Source: an uncultured Clostridium sp.
Lineage (GTDB): Bacteria; Bacillota_A; Clostridia; TANB77; CAG-508
Assembly: GCA_938045355.1 (NCBI GenBank)
Contig: CALIMU010000081.1
Span: forward strand, 1-22,635
Length of the DNA: 22,635 nt
Direction: 5' to 3'
Positions 7,989-18,136 of this stretch are shown in pieces. The position numbers were made by a program, and so were the translations under genes. Under the pieces are notes generated by a model. That model did not search any database. It saw only the letters and a program-made list of their open reading frames with translations, and had not been told where the DNA came from. How positions within the stretch are numbered: the first letter of the stretch is position 1; each line of letters begins with the position of its first letter.

Positions 7989-8565
7989 CTATTCTTCATC
8001 TATTATCTTCTTGTATAATTCCATAAGCCTTCTTACACATTCAGATTCTTTCATCTTTTGGCCTCTAAATCCGTAATGCTGTTTTTGCAACCTTCACTGC
8101 AAAATTATTTATTTCTATTCCATAAAATTGTTGTATTGATACTTTTATTATATTCCCCATATCTTCAAACATCATATTATCTTGTAATTCATCTAAAATT
8201 CTATTTTCTAGTTTTCTTAATGATATATATGTTTCTATTAAAAAGTTTCCAGATCCCGAAGTGCTATCAAGTTCATTAAGGATTCTGGCTGAGGTCTTAT
8301 TGGATCTTCCTAAAATCTCCATAATTTCTTCCACAGTGAAGATGATATATACTCTGTTTTCTTCATCAAGCAACTTATTTCTAAAAGACATACTTATTCG
8401 CTCCAAAAGGCAAGAATACAAAATCTTTGCATCCGAGGATAAATTCTTAAACCTTTCATCATTTACTATAATTTTCGGTAGCATATAGTAGCTGAAACGG
8501 TCTCCATCACGGTTATAAAAATAATCGAATTCCACTTTTCCCCCTCTCTCCTTAATTTTTTGCAT
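7989..8565 (-). pseudogene. Chimeric remnant: RepA-type replication initiator N-terminus fused to an N6-adenine methylase segment
   Basis: The first part, FDYFYNRDGDRFSYYMLPKI followed by LSSDAKILYSCLLERISMS and EIMEILGRSNKTSARILNELD, is the winged-helix N-terminus of plasmid/ICE RepA initiators. It then switches abruptly to STSGSGNFLIETYISLRKLE and FYGIEINNFAVKVAKTAL, a DNA N6-methylase segment around SAM motif I (normally DPTCGSGNFL). GTG at 8535 has a better ribosome site (GAGAGGGGG) than ATG at 8565. The CGG at 8071-8073 follows KTAL: read straight it stops two codons later. Skipping the C continues for 25 more residues (GFRGQKMKESE...) to 7989, where the methylase would continue roughly WIAESQMMKETE. 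It probably arose by deletion between two mobile-element genes and is unlikely to be functional. Confidence 0.6.
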
Positions 8566-8573
8566 AAGAAAAA

Positions 8574-8601
8574 GCGACTAAGATTTCTATTTCTTAATCG
8601 C
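8574..8601 (-). terminator. Intrinsic terminator after the GNAT gene
   Basis: GCGATTAAGA pairs with TCTTAGTCGC (one G-U) around an 8-base loop, followed by TTTTTC on the minus strand. It ends the long transcript that comes through the VanW and GNAT genes. Confidence 0.85.
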
Positions 8602-8647
8602 CTTACATCTCCAATATTTAGTTTTATTCATTTCAACAAACTGGGAG

Positions 8648-9088
8648 TTATTTCTCCATACGAACAAGAAACTCTGTTGTATCTTCTTCATATTTCTTTT
8701 CATTTGTCATGTTAAAACCATGTCTTTTATAAAACGCTATTGCTTTTATATTTTTTTCTAATGCCCATAAATGATTAGCATCTTTTTCTGCTATCCCATA
8801 TTCTAATAATTCAGTCCCGATTGCTTTCCCTTGAAGAACAGGTTCAACAAATAATCTCTTCACTTCTTGTTTTTGGATTTGAATAAAGCCTTTTACTACG
8901 CCATCATCATAGACCAATATGCTATCTAATTCTTTCGCAAAACTTTCTATCAGGTTAGAAACCGTTAGCTCCTCAAAATAGAAAGTATCTTCTTGAAATA
9001 TTGGATAAAAATTCAATCTATAGTTAAATACAAATATTTCAGCTATTCTCCCTAAATCATCAACCACTGCTTGTCTTATATAATTCAT
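8648..9088 (-). CDS. GNAT-family N-acetyltransferase
   Basis: The protein is 146 aa, a single GNAT domain. It opens MNYIRQAVVDDLGRIAEIF, has the acetyl-CoA pyrophosphate loop in LFVEPVLQGKAIGTELLEYG, and ends with the ALEKNIKAIAFYKRHGF segment. The substrate is unknown. ATG follows GGGAGTGAAGC and lies 27 bases after the VanW stop with no terminator between, so it is probably transcribed with the VanW operon. A CGG at 8817-8819 spans ATC GGG out of frame and is not shifted. Confidence 0.88.
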   Translation of the reverse strand: MNYIRQAVVDDLGRIAEIFVFNYRLNFYPIFQEDTFYFEELTVSNLIESFAKELDSILVYDDGVVKGFIQIQKQEVKRLFVEPVLQGKAIGTELLEYGIAEKDANHLWALEKNIKAIAFYKRHGFNMTNEKKYEEDTTEFLVRMEK

Positions 9089-9115
9089 GCTTCACTCCCA
9101 CAAATTCCAATTTTA

Positions 9116-11229
9116 TTATTTCTTTGTTCCTCTTTGTATTATTCTTGCAAGAGGGTTATATGTATCTACAGTTATAAGTTTCTTTTCTTTTAATACACCA
9201 TTTACATATACTTCCTTATATGTATTTACAGTATATCCTTTAGAACCACCTTGCACCACTTTTGTTTTTCCTTGTTTTAACTCTGGATTATCTTCATATT
9301 TTGTTTCTGGTTCTTTTGAAGATGTTTTACTTATATATACTTTTGTTGTTACATTATCCACATTTATACCATATATTGAGATTTTCTCAATTCCATTTTG
9401 TGTTGTTGCAACTATTTTTACTGGATATCTTGTTGTATTTTTAAATTTAAAATCTATTGCCCCATAAAATACTGTTGCATCTCTTCCGTGGTTCTGCATA
9501 TGATGTTATAAATGAGTGGTTTGATCTACTTGTTATTTCTAAATTTGAAAGTAATGCTGCATTATATAATGTTGAAGAAACTTGACATATTCCTCCTCCA
9601 ATATCATCTACTACCTTACCACCACTATATATTGGTGCCGCTCTATATCCTGCATCTATTGTCCTTTTACCTACAACCTTATTATATGAGAATTCTTGTC
9701 CAGGTCTTAATATATATCCATTTATCTTACTTGTTGCGATTCTTAGATTTGTTGTCCTATCTACATTTCCAGTATTATAATTTGTTTGATATGTTCCGAA
9801 GTAAATCTGGGAATATATCTTTTCCAAGTTTATCATATGTAATCTCTGCTTTTACTTTTCTAAGTGGAATTATATATTCTTCTTTTTTTTCTTTTAACAT
9901 ATTTTTTGCTTCATCCATAGAAATTGCAAAATCAAGTCCATCTTTATCAAGTTTTAATTCTTTTGTTTGTTCATTATATGTTGCATTTTCTGGTTTTTCA
10001 TAAATTTCATTATGTATTTTCTCAATATCAATATTATTAGGTTGTTTTATATCTACAGGTATAGTTATTTTTAGATCTTCATCAGATATCTTATCAATAT
10101 CTTTCATAATTGAAACTATCTTTTCTCTTAAAGATAATTTATTTACTTCATTTCCTTTCATTCCTGGATATACAAAAAGCTTTGTCCCATCTACATTATA
10201 TGAAGGTTCTTTCACCTTTTCTGGAATCTTTCCTGCAATTTCTTCAAGAAGTTTTTGCATTAATTCTTCGTTTATATTATATGATATTTCTAAATTTTTC
10301 TTATTAAAATATCTTGAAATTATTGTATAATTATTTTCTATTATATTACCATTTCTTCCTTCCATATATGCAAGGTCTACTAGCTTATTTATATCTGCAT
10401 TAAATTCTACCATTTCAGGTTTTATTATTTGCTCATAATCTTTTAATACTGCTTTTATTTCTTTATTACTTTTTTCTTCATATCTCTTAGCTATTTTTTC
10501 TTTAGCTTCTTCTTTTGTAAGTCCACCTATATTTATACTTCCCAAATATATATTTGGTGCTATTATATCTTTCCCCATATATATCACTGAAAATATTGTT
10601 GATACTAAACTTATCGCAATCACAAATAATAATATTGTTATTATAGCAACTTTTCTCTTATGACTCTTTCCTAATTTTTCTATAACCTTTTTTTGTACAT
10701 TTTCTTCAAATTTTTCTTTTTCTTCTATTTCATCATCTTCTGTTTCTAAACTAACTTTATCAATATCTTCTATTTCTTTTAATTTCTCATTTGTTTTTTG
10801 TTGTAACAAATCTAATTGTTCTTCTGTTTCGACATCATCAACTTTTACTTTTCCTACAGCATCTAAAACTATTCTTTTTTCATCTTTACTTTTTATTACA
10901 ATATCATCTTTTTTCCCTAGCTTATCAATATCATCCAAATCATCTATCTTATCTTTTTTTTCTTTTTCAAAGTCATTATTATTAATGATATCATTTTCTT
11001 TACTTAATTGTTCTTTTTTATTTTTTTTCTTTCTTTTAGTAGTCTTTCCAGAAATTTTAGTATCAATTTCTTTCGTATCAATTTCTCTTTTAAGATCTTG
11101 ATTCTCATCTTTTTTTGCTCTTTTTTTTGTTTTTTTCTTTTTAGATGAAATATTTTTTTCACTATTTGTATCACTTTTTATATTATTTTTTCCATTTTTC
11201 TTTTTCTCTTCTTTTTTATCTTCTGCCAT
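9116..11229 (-). CDS. Membrane-anchored VanW / peptidoglycan-binding / G5-domain protein, two CGG +1 shifts
   Basis: The reconstructed protein is 703 aa. Residues 1-190 are a very Lys/Glu/Asp-rich cytoplasmic tail, followed by one membrane helix (about 193-217, VAIITILLFVIAISLVSTIF). The extracellular part has a YoaR-like putative peptidoglycan-binding region (about 225-470), a VanW domain (TTNLRIATSKINGYILRPGQ; GGGICQVSSTLYNAAL) and a C-terminal G5 domain (GYTVNTYKEVYVNG). It likely acts at the cell wall. Shifts are at CGG 9796-9798 (CTT C GGA, Gly478) and 9486-9488 (CCA C GGA, Gly581 of EPGRDATV). Without them the VanW domain is lost. A CGG at 9638 is out of frame and silent. The ribosome site AAGGAGA overlaps the shifted stop of the upstream gene. 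Confidence 0.9.
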
Positions 11230-11238
11230 TATTATAAT

Positions 11239-11752
11239 TTATCTCCTTGTATCATTATAATCATTATAGTCTTTTTTCTTTATATTCATCCTATTTTCTA
11301 AAACTTTTGGAAAAACTCCGAAGTGCTTTATTTATAGCATTAAATACTTGTTCTGAAAAAGCAAATATATTTTTTGATTTTTTTGTTACTAATAAGTCAT
11401 TTGATTTTTGGTAAGAATATATCTTTTTCAAATTCTCTGGCTCAACTATTGCAGTAATTTTATCTTTAATATATGTATTTCTCATATTTCTATCTTTTTT
11501 TTCAATATCATCAAATATTGAATATATTTCTATTTGATTGTTTTCTTTCCTAAATACTGCATTTACAATATAGCCAATTTCTGATTTTTGTAATTCATAT
11601 TTTTCTTTATTTATTTCTAAAATATATTTTTTAAATCTATCTTCTTCAATTGTCCTATTTTCTTCTTCATTATTATATTTATATATAACCTTATATTCTT
11701 TCCCTATTATTATCTTATCAGTATTTAGGTATAGTCCTTTTATTATTTCCAT
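11239..11752 (-). CDS. Unrecognised 170-aa protein whose C-terminus depends on a CGG shift
   Basis: No family is recognised. The protein is hydrophilic, with a beta-rich N-terminal part (MEIIKGLYLNTDKIIIGKEY) and a helical C-terminus (FSEQVFNAINKALGVFPKVL). CGG is at 11318-11320 (CTT C GGA, Gly145). Read straight it ends after SFSKSFRK at 11291, leaving a 61-base gap. Shifted, it continues to a TAA at 11239-11241, nine bases before the next gene, with the next gene's ribosome site covering the stop. That is the compact spacing seen elsewhere in this operon and supports the shifted reading. It sits between radA and the VanW gene. Confidence 0.7.
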
Positions 11753-11781
11753 ACTATCCCCTATTTTTTTCCTATTTTATA

Positions 11782-13166
11782 TTATTTTGTTATAACAGAT
11801 ATAGCCTGTATAACATTTTTTACTGGTATAATTTTAATCTTATATTTTTCTTTTTTTTCAAGCTTATTATATGTAACAACTGGTAATATAACCTTTTTAA
11901 ATCCCATTTTTTCTGCTTCTATAATTCTTTTCTCAGCCATAGCAACATTTCTTACTTCACCTGTAAGTCCTACTTCTCCTATTATTGCCATATCATTATC
12001 TATATGTATCTTCTTATAACTTGATATTATTGCTAAAATTATTCCGAAGATCTATTGCAGGTTCTGTTACTTTTATTCCTCCTGCTATATTCATATATAC
12101 ATCTTGACTACTCAGTGGTATTCCTGCATATTTTTCTATAACTGCTAAAAGTAAGTTAAGCTTATTTATATCTATTCCTGAACTACTTCTTCTTGGCATT
12201 CCAAATACTGTTCTTGTTGTAAGTGCTTGAAGTTCTAAAAGTATTGGCCTTGTTCCTTCTAATGAAGATACCACAACTGTTCCTATAGTATCTGATTCTC
12301 TATCTTCTATTAAAACAGATGATGGATTTTTTACTTCTTTTAAACCTTCTTCTCTCATTTCAAAAATTCCAATCTCATCTGTTGAACCAAACCTATTTTT
12401 TACAGTTCTTAATACCCTATATGCAAAATGTCTTTCGCCTTCTAAATATAGTACTGTATCTACCATATGTTCTAAAACTCTTGGTCCTGCTATATTTCCG
12501 ATCTTTTGTAACATGTCCTACTATTACTGTTGTTATTCCATTTTTCTTACAAATATTCATAACTTTTGATGTTACTTCTCTTACCTGGCTAACACTTCCT
12601 GCTGCAGAGGTTATTTCTGGAGAACTCATTGTTTGTATAGAATCTATTATACAAAATTCTGGTTTTTCTTGATATATTTTTTCTTCAATTTCTACCATAT
12701 CTGTTTGTCCATAAAAATATAGGTTATCACATTTTATACCAAGTCTCTCAGCCCTTATAGATACTTGTTGTGCTGATTCTTCTCCGTGATATATATAATA
12801 CTTTTTTATCTTTTCCTATATTATTACATATTTGCAGTATTATTGTTGATTTTCCGAATTCCTGGTTCTCCACCTATTAATGTAAGTGATCCTTTTACAA
12901 ATCCTCCTCCGAAGTACCCTATCTGCTTCATTATATCCTGTAGACATTCTAGTATATACATCTTTAGGTGTGTCTATAAGTTTTACAACTTCTATTTTTT
13001 TACCATCCATATCTGTATATACTGTTTTATCATCTCTTGCTTTTATATTCTGTGCTTTTTCTTCATAATATGTATCCCAAGATCCACATGCTGGACATTT
13101 ACCAATCCATTTTGGAGCTTCATTCCCACATTCTGAACATACCCAAATAGTTTTTAATTTTGCCAT
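11782..13166 (-). CDS. radA: DNA repair protein RadA (RecA-like), five CGG +1 shifts
   Basis: RadA/Sms is a RecA-like ATPase acting in recombination and branch migration. The reconstructed length is 459 aa, as usual. In order: an N-terminal C4 zinc finger (CSECGN and CPACGSW), Walker A GGEPGIGKSTI, the SGEESAQQ loop, Walker [10 protein letters not shown], the KNRFG motif ([17 protein letters not shown]) and a Lon-protease-like C-terminal domain ([15 protein letters not shown]). Shift sites: 12909-12911 (Gly86), 12854-12856 (Gly104 of GKS), 12784-12786 (Gly127), 12498-12500 (Gly222) and 12044-12046 (Gly373). All five restore glycines expected in the family. In the plain frame the gene is five overlapping fragments and the Walker A lysine is lost. 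Confidence 0.95.
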
Positions 13167-13208
13167 TTTACCTCTTTCTTCTATCTAAAAAATTAATATA
13201 AGTACATA

Positions 13209-15138
13209 TTATACTATATTATTCCTAAACATTCTATCTAAAACATCAATATACATTCCGATGTGCCCATGTAAGCCCAATTATCCACTTAGGTTCTAAT
13301 AATTCATTATCAATCTGTTCTGGTATAAATCCATGAATATTAGCTGTATTTGTAACAAACCTTAAATTTTCTAATGCTTCTTTTTCTTTATTCCTTACTA
13401 AATTGTATTCTGCCATCCAAAGATTTGACAAAGTCCATGGATTTTTTCCGTCCTAAATAATTATCATTTTCATATCTTAAATATCCGCCCAGTATATGTT
13501 TTAAGATTCATTTCTATTCCCATATATGTATTTATCATTTTCTTTTCATTTACTGTAAATATATTAAAAGGTGTTACTAATGATAATGCTGAAATATCTA
13601 TTCTTGGATTTTCTGTGTCATTTACATATGCTTGTTTTTCATTTGAATACATATTCATATGTATCCATTCTTTCACATCTACTAAAAATGGATTAATCTT
13701 TCTTATTTCCTTATTTATCTGTTCTACTTTAAGTCTATTTTCCTTATATGTTTCTTTTACTTCTTCATATATCATACCCATTATTTTTAAACTTGCAAAA
13801 ACTGCAGATATTCCAAATACACTTTCTCCAACATAATTTTCCCAAAGATCAAAAGTCTTTGTTCTCTTAGATGTTATTACATTTTCTATATATCTTACAA
13901 TATATCTATATGCATTTTGTAACATTGGAAATATTCTTTTTAAAAACATAATATCTTTTGTATACTTATAATAATCATATGCAATTAATATATTTATTGC
14001 TGTCTCATCTATCTGATATCCGCCAACTTGGTGCAAGTCTTGTATCACTATAAAATCTTTGTTCCCATCTACCATTTTTACTTTGCGTGTTTTTAGCAAA
14101 TATTTCTAGATATTTTTTGACATTTTCAGACATTCCTAATATATTATATGCTCTCATAACATAATATAGGTCTCTTGGCCATACATATCCGATATCCTCC
14201 GAGAATGTTCTCTTTTTTCATCTGATTCTAGTGCTGCAATTACTGCACCTGTTTCATTATTTTTTAATATATTTAAAAGTATTATACTTTGCTTATATAT
14301 CTCAGCTGTCTTTAGATCTACCCTAGATAAATCATGTTTTACATGTCTTTCTATTAACTTCTTCCAATATTTTTCTAATTCATGTTCCCTATCTTTTACA
14401 TTTATTTTTTTTACACGAATTATTTCCATTTCAAGTCCTGACATTTCTTTTTTGTCATTTTCATTAAAATATATATATAATGGAAATTCTTTTGTTTCAT
14501 TTGGTTCTATCACTATTTTTTCAAATTTTATTGTTGATTTTGATGATAATCCCACATATTCTTGTTCTATATTTTCAAAATTTTTAAAATAATCTATAGG
14601 ATATTCTAATTGTATATCTGAATTAACCCTTTTTTCCATAATTTCAGATTTTGAAAATATTGCAACACTATATCCGATGATTATAATGAATAATCGCATC
14701 TTGCATAAACATACTTGATGAATTTTCATATATACTACTTGTTATTCCACTATGCAACATTGGATATATAATAATTTTCTTATTTGATTCATTTTTTATT
14801 TCATAATTTCTTATATGCATATTTTCATTTAGTGGAATAAAATCTGTTTGTATAATACTTATATCCTTATTTAATATATACATATTAGTTTTTAATATAT
14901 TTGTATCTTGTACATATTTTTGTTCATATTCTGTTCCATATTCTTCTCCACAAACATGTATATATTCCTCTTCTTCTGTCTCATCATATATTTTAAATGC
15001 TACATAAATATCACTAATCTGACTTTTAAAATCAGGTGTAGGAAAATATGTGCGAAGTATTCTCCCTCTTCTATCAAGTCCTACTGTTACTTTTCCATTT
15101 CCAATTATAGCATCATTAAAATATATATTTTTTGTCAT
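13209..15138 (-). CDS. GH15 family glucoamylase/glucodextranase-like glycosidase, seven CGG +1 shifts
   Basis: The reconstructed protein is 640 aa with no signal peptide, so it is probably cytoplasmic and acts on storage glucan or imported oligosaccharide. An N-terminal beta-sandwich (about 1-260) precedes the (alpha/alpha)6 barrel: GYVWPRDLYYVMRAY, RWEQRFYSDTRLAPSWGYQ, DLWENYVGESVFG (putative catalytic acid Glu), and GFIPEQ before LTWAHGMYI (putative catalytic base Glu). Shift sites: 14674 (Gly155), 14199 (Gly313), 14189 (Gly316), 14020 (Gly372), 13485 (Gly550), 13448 (Gly562) and 13258 (Gly625); each is the first base of the CCG on the plus strand. The pair at 14189 and 14199 is only ten bases apart. 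ATG follows AGGAGAGATGT, nine bases after the upstream gene. The exact substrate is not decidable. Confidence 0.92.
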
Positions 15139-15147
15139 ACATCTCTC

Positions 15148-16977
15148 CTAAATTATATCATCTATATCATCTATTTCTTCTAATTTCTCATTTTTCTTTT
15201 TTCTCTTATTTTTTGAAATTGTTATTTCTTCAACATCTTTTTTTGTGTTTTCTTCTTTTACAATTTCCTTATCTTTCTTTTCTGTCTCTTTAAGCATTAA
15301 ATTTATTGTTTTTTCTAATTTATTCAATTTTACTAACACTTCTTCTAATATTGTCTTATCTGTATTTGTTGTAAGTTCTTCAGATTTTACATGTACATGT
15401 GTCATTCTATCTGCTATAGTATCTGAAAGCATTGAAATTTGTTCATTAAGATCTGATACCTTATTTGCAAATTCGATTTTTTCTTCTCTTGTTGCAACAA
15501 CTTTTTCTTTTCCAAGTAAGTTTTCTTCTTTTTCTACAATTTCATCTACTCTAAATACATCCCCAAAACTTGGAATTTCTGTTTCTATTCCATATTCTTC
15601 TTCTATTTTACCTTTTAATACATTTTGTGCTTCTTCTTCTCCATGTACTAAAAATATTTTTTTAGGTTTTTCTTTAAATTCTCCAACAAAATTCATTAAA
15701 AGTCTTTGATCTGCATGTCCCGAATATCCATCTATATATACAACTTCTGCATTTACTGCAATTTCTTCACCAAAAATCTTAACTTTCTTTTCACCTTCTA
15801 CAATTCTTCTACCGTAATGTATTTGCTGCTTGATATCCTACAAATAATATTGTATTTAACGGATTCCATAAATTGTGTTTTAAATGGTGTTTTATTCTAC
15901 CAGCATCACACATTCCGAGATGCAGAAACTATAATATGTGGTTCTTTTAAAGTATTTAATGCTTTTGATTCATCAGGTGTTTTTGTAAATACTAATCCTT
16001 CAAAATCAATAGGATTATCACCATTTAATATCCTTTTTTGTGCATTTTCATCAAAAAGTTCCATATTTTCTTTAAATATATCTGTTGCAGATGTTGCAAG
16101 TGGACTATCAATATATACCTTTGCATTCATAAGCTCTTTATACTCATCTTTTATCTCTTGTGCAACTGTTTTATCTTTTATACTGTCTAAATCATATAAT
16201 ACTTCTTGTGTTCTACCTACAGCAAATGAAGGTATTATTACATTTCCACCTCTTCTTAATGTTTTTATAACTGTATCTAAAAATAATTTTGCTTTCTTTT
16301 CACCAGTATTTGTTAAATGTAGTCTATTTCCATATGTTGATTCCATAACTACATAATCTGCTTTACTTATTGGTGTAGGTGGTTGTAATAAAGGAGTATC
16401 ATTATTTCCTATATCTCCTGAAAATACAATTTTAGTTGTTTTTCCGATCTTCTGTTATCCATAATTCTACAATTGCAGATCCGAAGCATATGTCCTGCAT
16501 CACTTAATCTAAATCTTATATTTTCATCAACTTCAAATATTTCCATATAATCAACTGTTTCAAAATTTTCTGTTGATTCTTTTCCTTCTTTAGCCGTATA
16601 TAATGGTTCTAATAGTTTTTTACCTTGTCTCATTCTTTTCCTATTTTTCCATTCTGCTTCTGTTTCTTGAATATGTCCGGCTATCTGCAAGCATTACCTC
16701 TGAAAGTTCTTTAGTTGCCTTTGTACAATATACCTTTCCGTTTAAATCCCTCTCTTATAAGTTTTGGAATCCTCCCTGAATGGTCTATATGTGCATGTGT
16801 TAATATCATAAAATCTATTTCTGCTGGATTATATATAAAAGGTGCATAATTTCTTTCTGCATCTATTATTCTTCCTTGTATTAACCCACAATCTATCAAA
16901 AACTTTTTACCTGCTGCTTCTACTAAGTGGTTTGACCCTGTCACTTCCTTTGCTGCACCACAAAATACTATATTCAT
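15148..16977 (-). CDS. Beta-CASP metallo-beta-lactamase-fold hydrolase with charged C-terminal extension, six CGG +1 shifts
   Basis: The reconstructed protein is 607 aa. It has an MBL core (THAHIDHSG zinc motif, SGDIG) with a beta-CASP insert ([35 protein letters not shown]) and a closing SGHADQ and LVHGE, as in prokaryotic RNA-processing nucleases of the YsiA/RNase J/CPSF type. Residues about 480-607 are an added Lys/Glu-rich, coiled-coil-like tail. ATG at 16977 follows GGAGGAAAA and is preferred to the upstream ATG at 17010. Shift sites: 16738 (Gly80), 16677 (Gly100), 16481 (Gly165), 16444 (Gly177), 15915 (Gly353) and 15812 (Gly387, the only GGT case). CGGs at 15720 (TCG GGA) and 16594 (ACG GCT) are out of frame and silent. 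It is first in the operon with the GH15 gene and radA. Confidence 0.92.
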
Positions 16978-17012
16978 TTTTCCTCCATCTTTTGTATACA
17001 ATATATACAAAT

Positions 17013-17041
17013 ATAATACTTCATTGAATTCATTTTATCAA
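17013..17041 (-). promoter_or_regulatory. Sigma-70-type promoter for the metallo-hydrolase/GH15/radA/VanW operon
   Basis: TTGATA (17036-17041), 17 bases, then TATTAT (17013-17018) on the minus strand, about 36 bases before the ATG at 16977. It lies just after the terminator of the pilus operon. Confidence 0.65.
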
Positions 17042-17118
17042 TTAAAATTACTAAATTAGAAAAGAATAATAAAAAACATATAAAAAGATGAATTTACAAG
17101 TGAAGTAAAAAGTTAAAT

Positions 17119-17148
17119 AAAAGCCTTATACCTTAGTATAAGACTTTT
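17119..17148 (-). terminator. Intrinsic terminator of the pilus-type operon
   Basis: On the minus strand AAAAGTCTTATAC pairs with GTATAAGGCTTTT over 13 bp (one G-U) around a 4-base loop, followed by ATTT. It is 14 bases past the stop of the gene at 17162-18088. Confidence 0.88.
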
Positions 17149-17161
17149 ACTATTATCATTA

Positions 17162-18088
17162 TTAATTATTACTTGATCTATTCAAATTACTTACTGCTCC
17201 ATCAAGCCCACCTGATGGTTTATTATTACTGCTTGCTGCACTTCCTGTTCCTGAAGTATTACCTGTTGTATTTGAACCATTTCCATTATTAGTATTACCA
17301 CTATTATTTGTATTTGAAGGATTTGATGTATTTCCACCTTCACTACTTCCTGTTGATGGTTTTTCTGTTCCTGGAGTTGTTACATTTGCAGGTGAATTAT
17401 CTTCTTCTACTTTTATTCTTTCTTCTTTACCTGAGGCATCTGTTGTTACTGCATATACCCCTAACTCTGTTTTACTTACAGTTACAATATAACGTATCTT
17501 CTTATTACTTGTATTTGTTCCAGAAGGTTGTAATTCTACAGATATTTCACTTTTAGGTGTTACTGTTACATTCCATGTTCCTAAACTTTCTGTATCTTTT
17601 AATGATGATTTTCCTTTAAAAGTTTTTGTAAATGTATCAACACTAAATTGACCATTTGAATCTATAAATGTTGAAGTATTCTTTTTATAATCTGCTGCAA
17701 CTTCTAATAATGCTTTACTTCCTTCTGTAAAAGGTAATTTATTTTTTTCTTTTGATGTATCTCCTGATGAATTTGAATCATTATCTCCTGATTGATTATT
17801 CTTGCTTGCTGTTGTACTTTCAATAGATGATATCTTAGCTTCTAAAGTTTCTATTTTATCTTTTTGTTCTTTAACTGTTTTTTGAAGCCCAGATGTATTT
17901 GTTGTTGATACAACATATATTAATCCTGCTGATAATATTACAACTAATACTAGATTTATTATTCCTAATACTGTTCCTATATTTCCCTTAGGTTTTTCAT
18001 TGAAACCAGAATTATTTGTTCCAAATACCCCCATATTTTTAGAGTCATTATTCATATTATTTCCTCCCATATTAAAATCTTCTTCCAT
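17162..18088 (-). CDS. Membrane-anchored protein with Ser/Asn/Gly-rich C-terminal tail, pilus operon
   Basis: The protein is 308 aa. It has an Asn/Gly-rich cytoplasmic N-terminus (1-35), one membrane helix (about 37-60, GTVLGIINLVLVVILSAGLI), a short coiled coil (LQKTVKEQKDKIETLEAKIS), a compact extracellular domain (about 115-225) with beta strands such as GTWNVTVTPKSEISVELQP, and a low-complexity Thr/Ser/Asn/Gly tail. I do not recognise the extracellular domain. ATG follows AAAGGAGAAAAGTT. It is the last gene before the terminator; placement suggests a surface or pilus-assembly role, by inference only. No CGG occurs in it. Confidence 0.8.
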   Translation of the reverse strand: MEEDFNMGGNNMNNDSKNMGVFGTNNSGFNEKPKGNIGTVLGIINLVLVVILSAGLIYVVSTTNTSGLQKTVKEQKDKIETLEAKISSIESTTASKNNQSGDNDSNSSGDTSKEKNKLPFTEGSKALLEVAADYKKNTSTFIDSNGQFSVDTFTKTFKGKSSLKDTESLGTWNVTVTPKSEISVELQPSGTNTSNKKIRYIVTVSKTELGVYAVTTDASGKEERIKVEEDNSPANVTTPGTEKPSTGSSEGGNTSNPSNTNNSGNTNNGNGSNTTGNTSGTGSAASSNNKPSGGLDGAVSNLNRSSNN

Positions 18089-18136
18089 AACTTTTCTCCT
18101 TTATACCATATAGCTATATTATATATCATTTAAATT

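Noticed and set aside
14020..14022. Reading ...QDLHQVGGYQIDETA in the GH15 gene as normal in-frame sequence without a shift
   Set aside because: That frame upstream does not match the family. Skipping the C gives RFYSDTRLAPSWGYQIDETA, the expected GH15 motif, and rejoins the rest of the protein.
11782..16977. The broken genes are pseudogenes
   Set aside because: Apart from the CGG sites they have no premature stops, deletions or lost catalytic motifs, and they lie in compact operons with good ribosome sites. Essential-type genes such as porA and porD show the same breaks.
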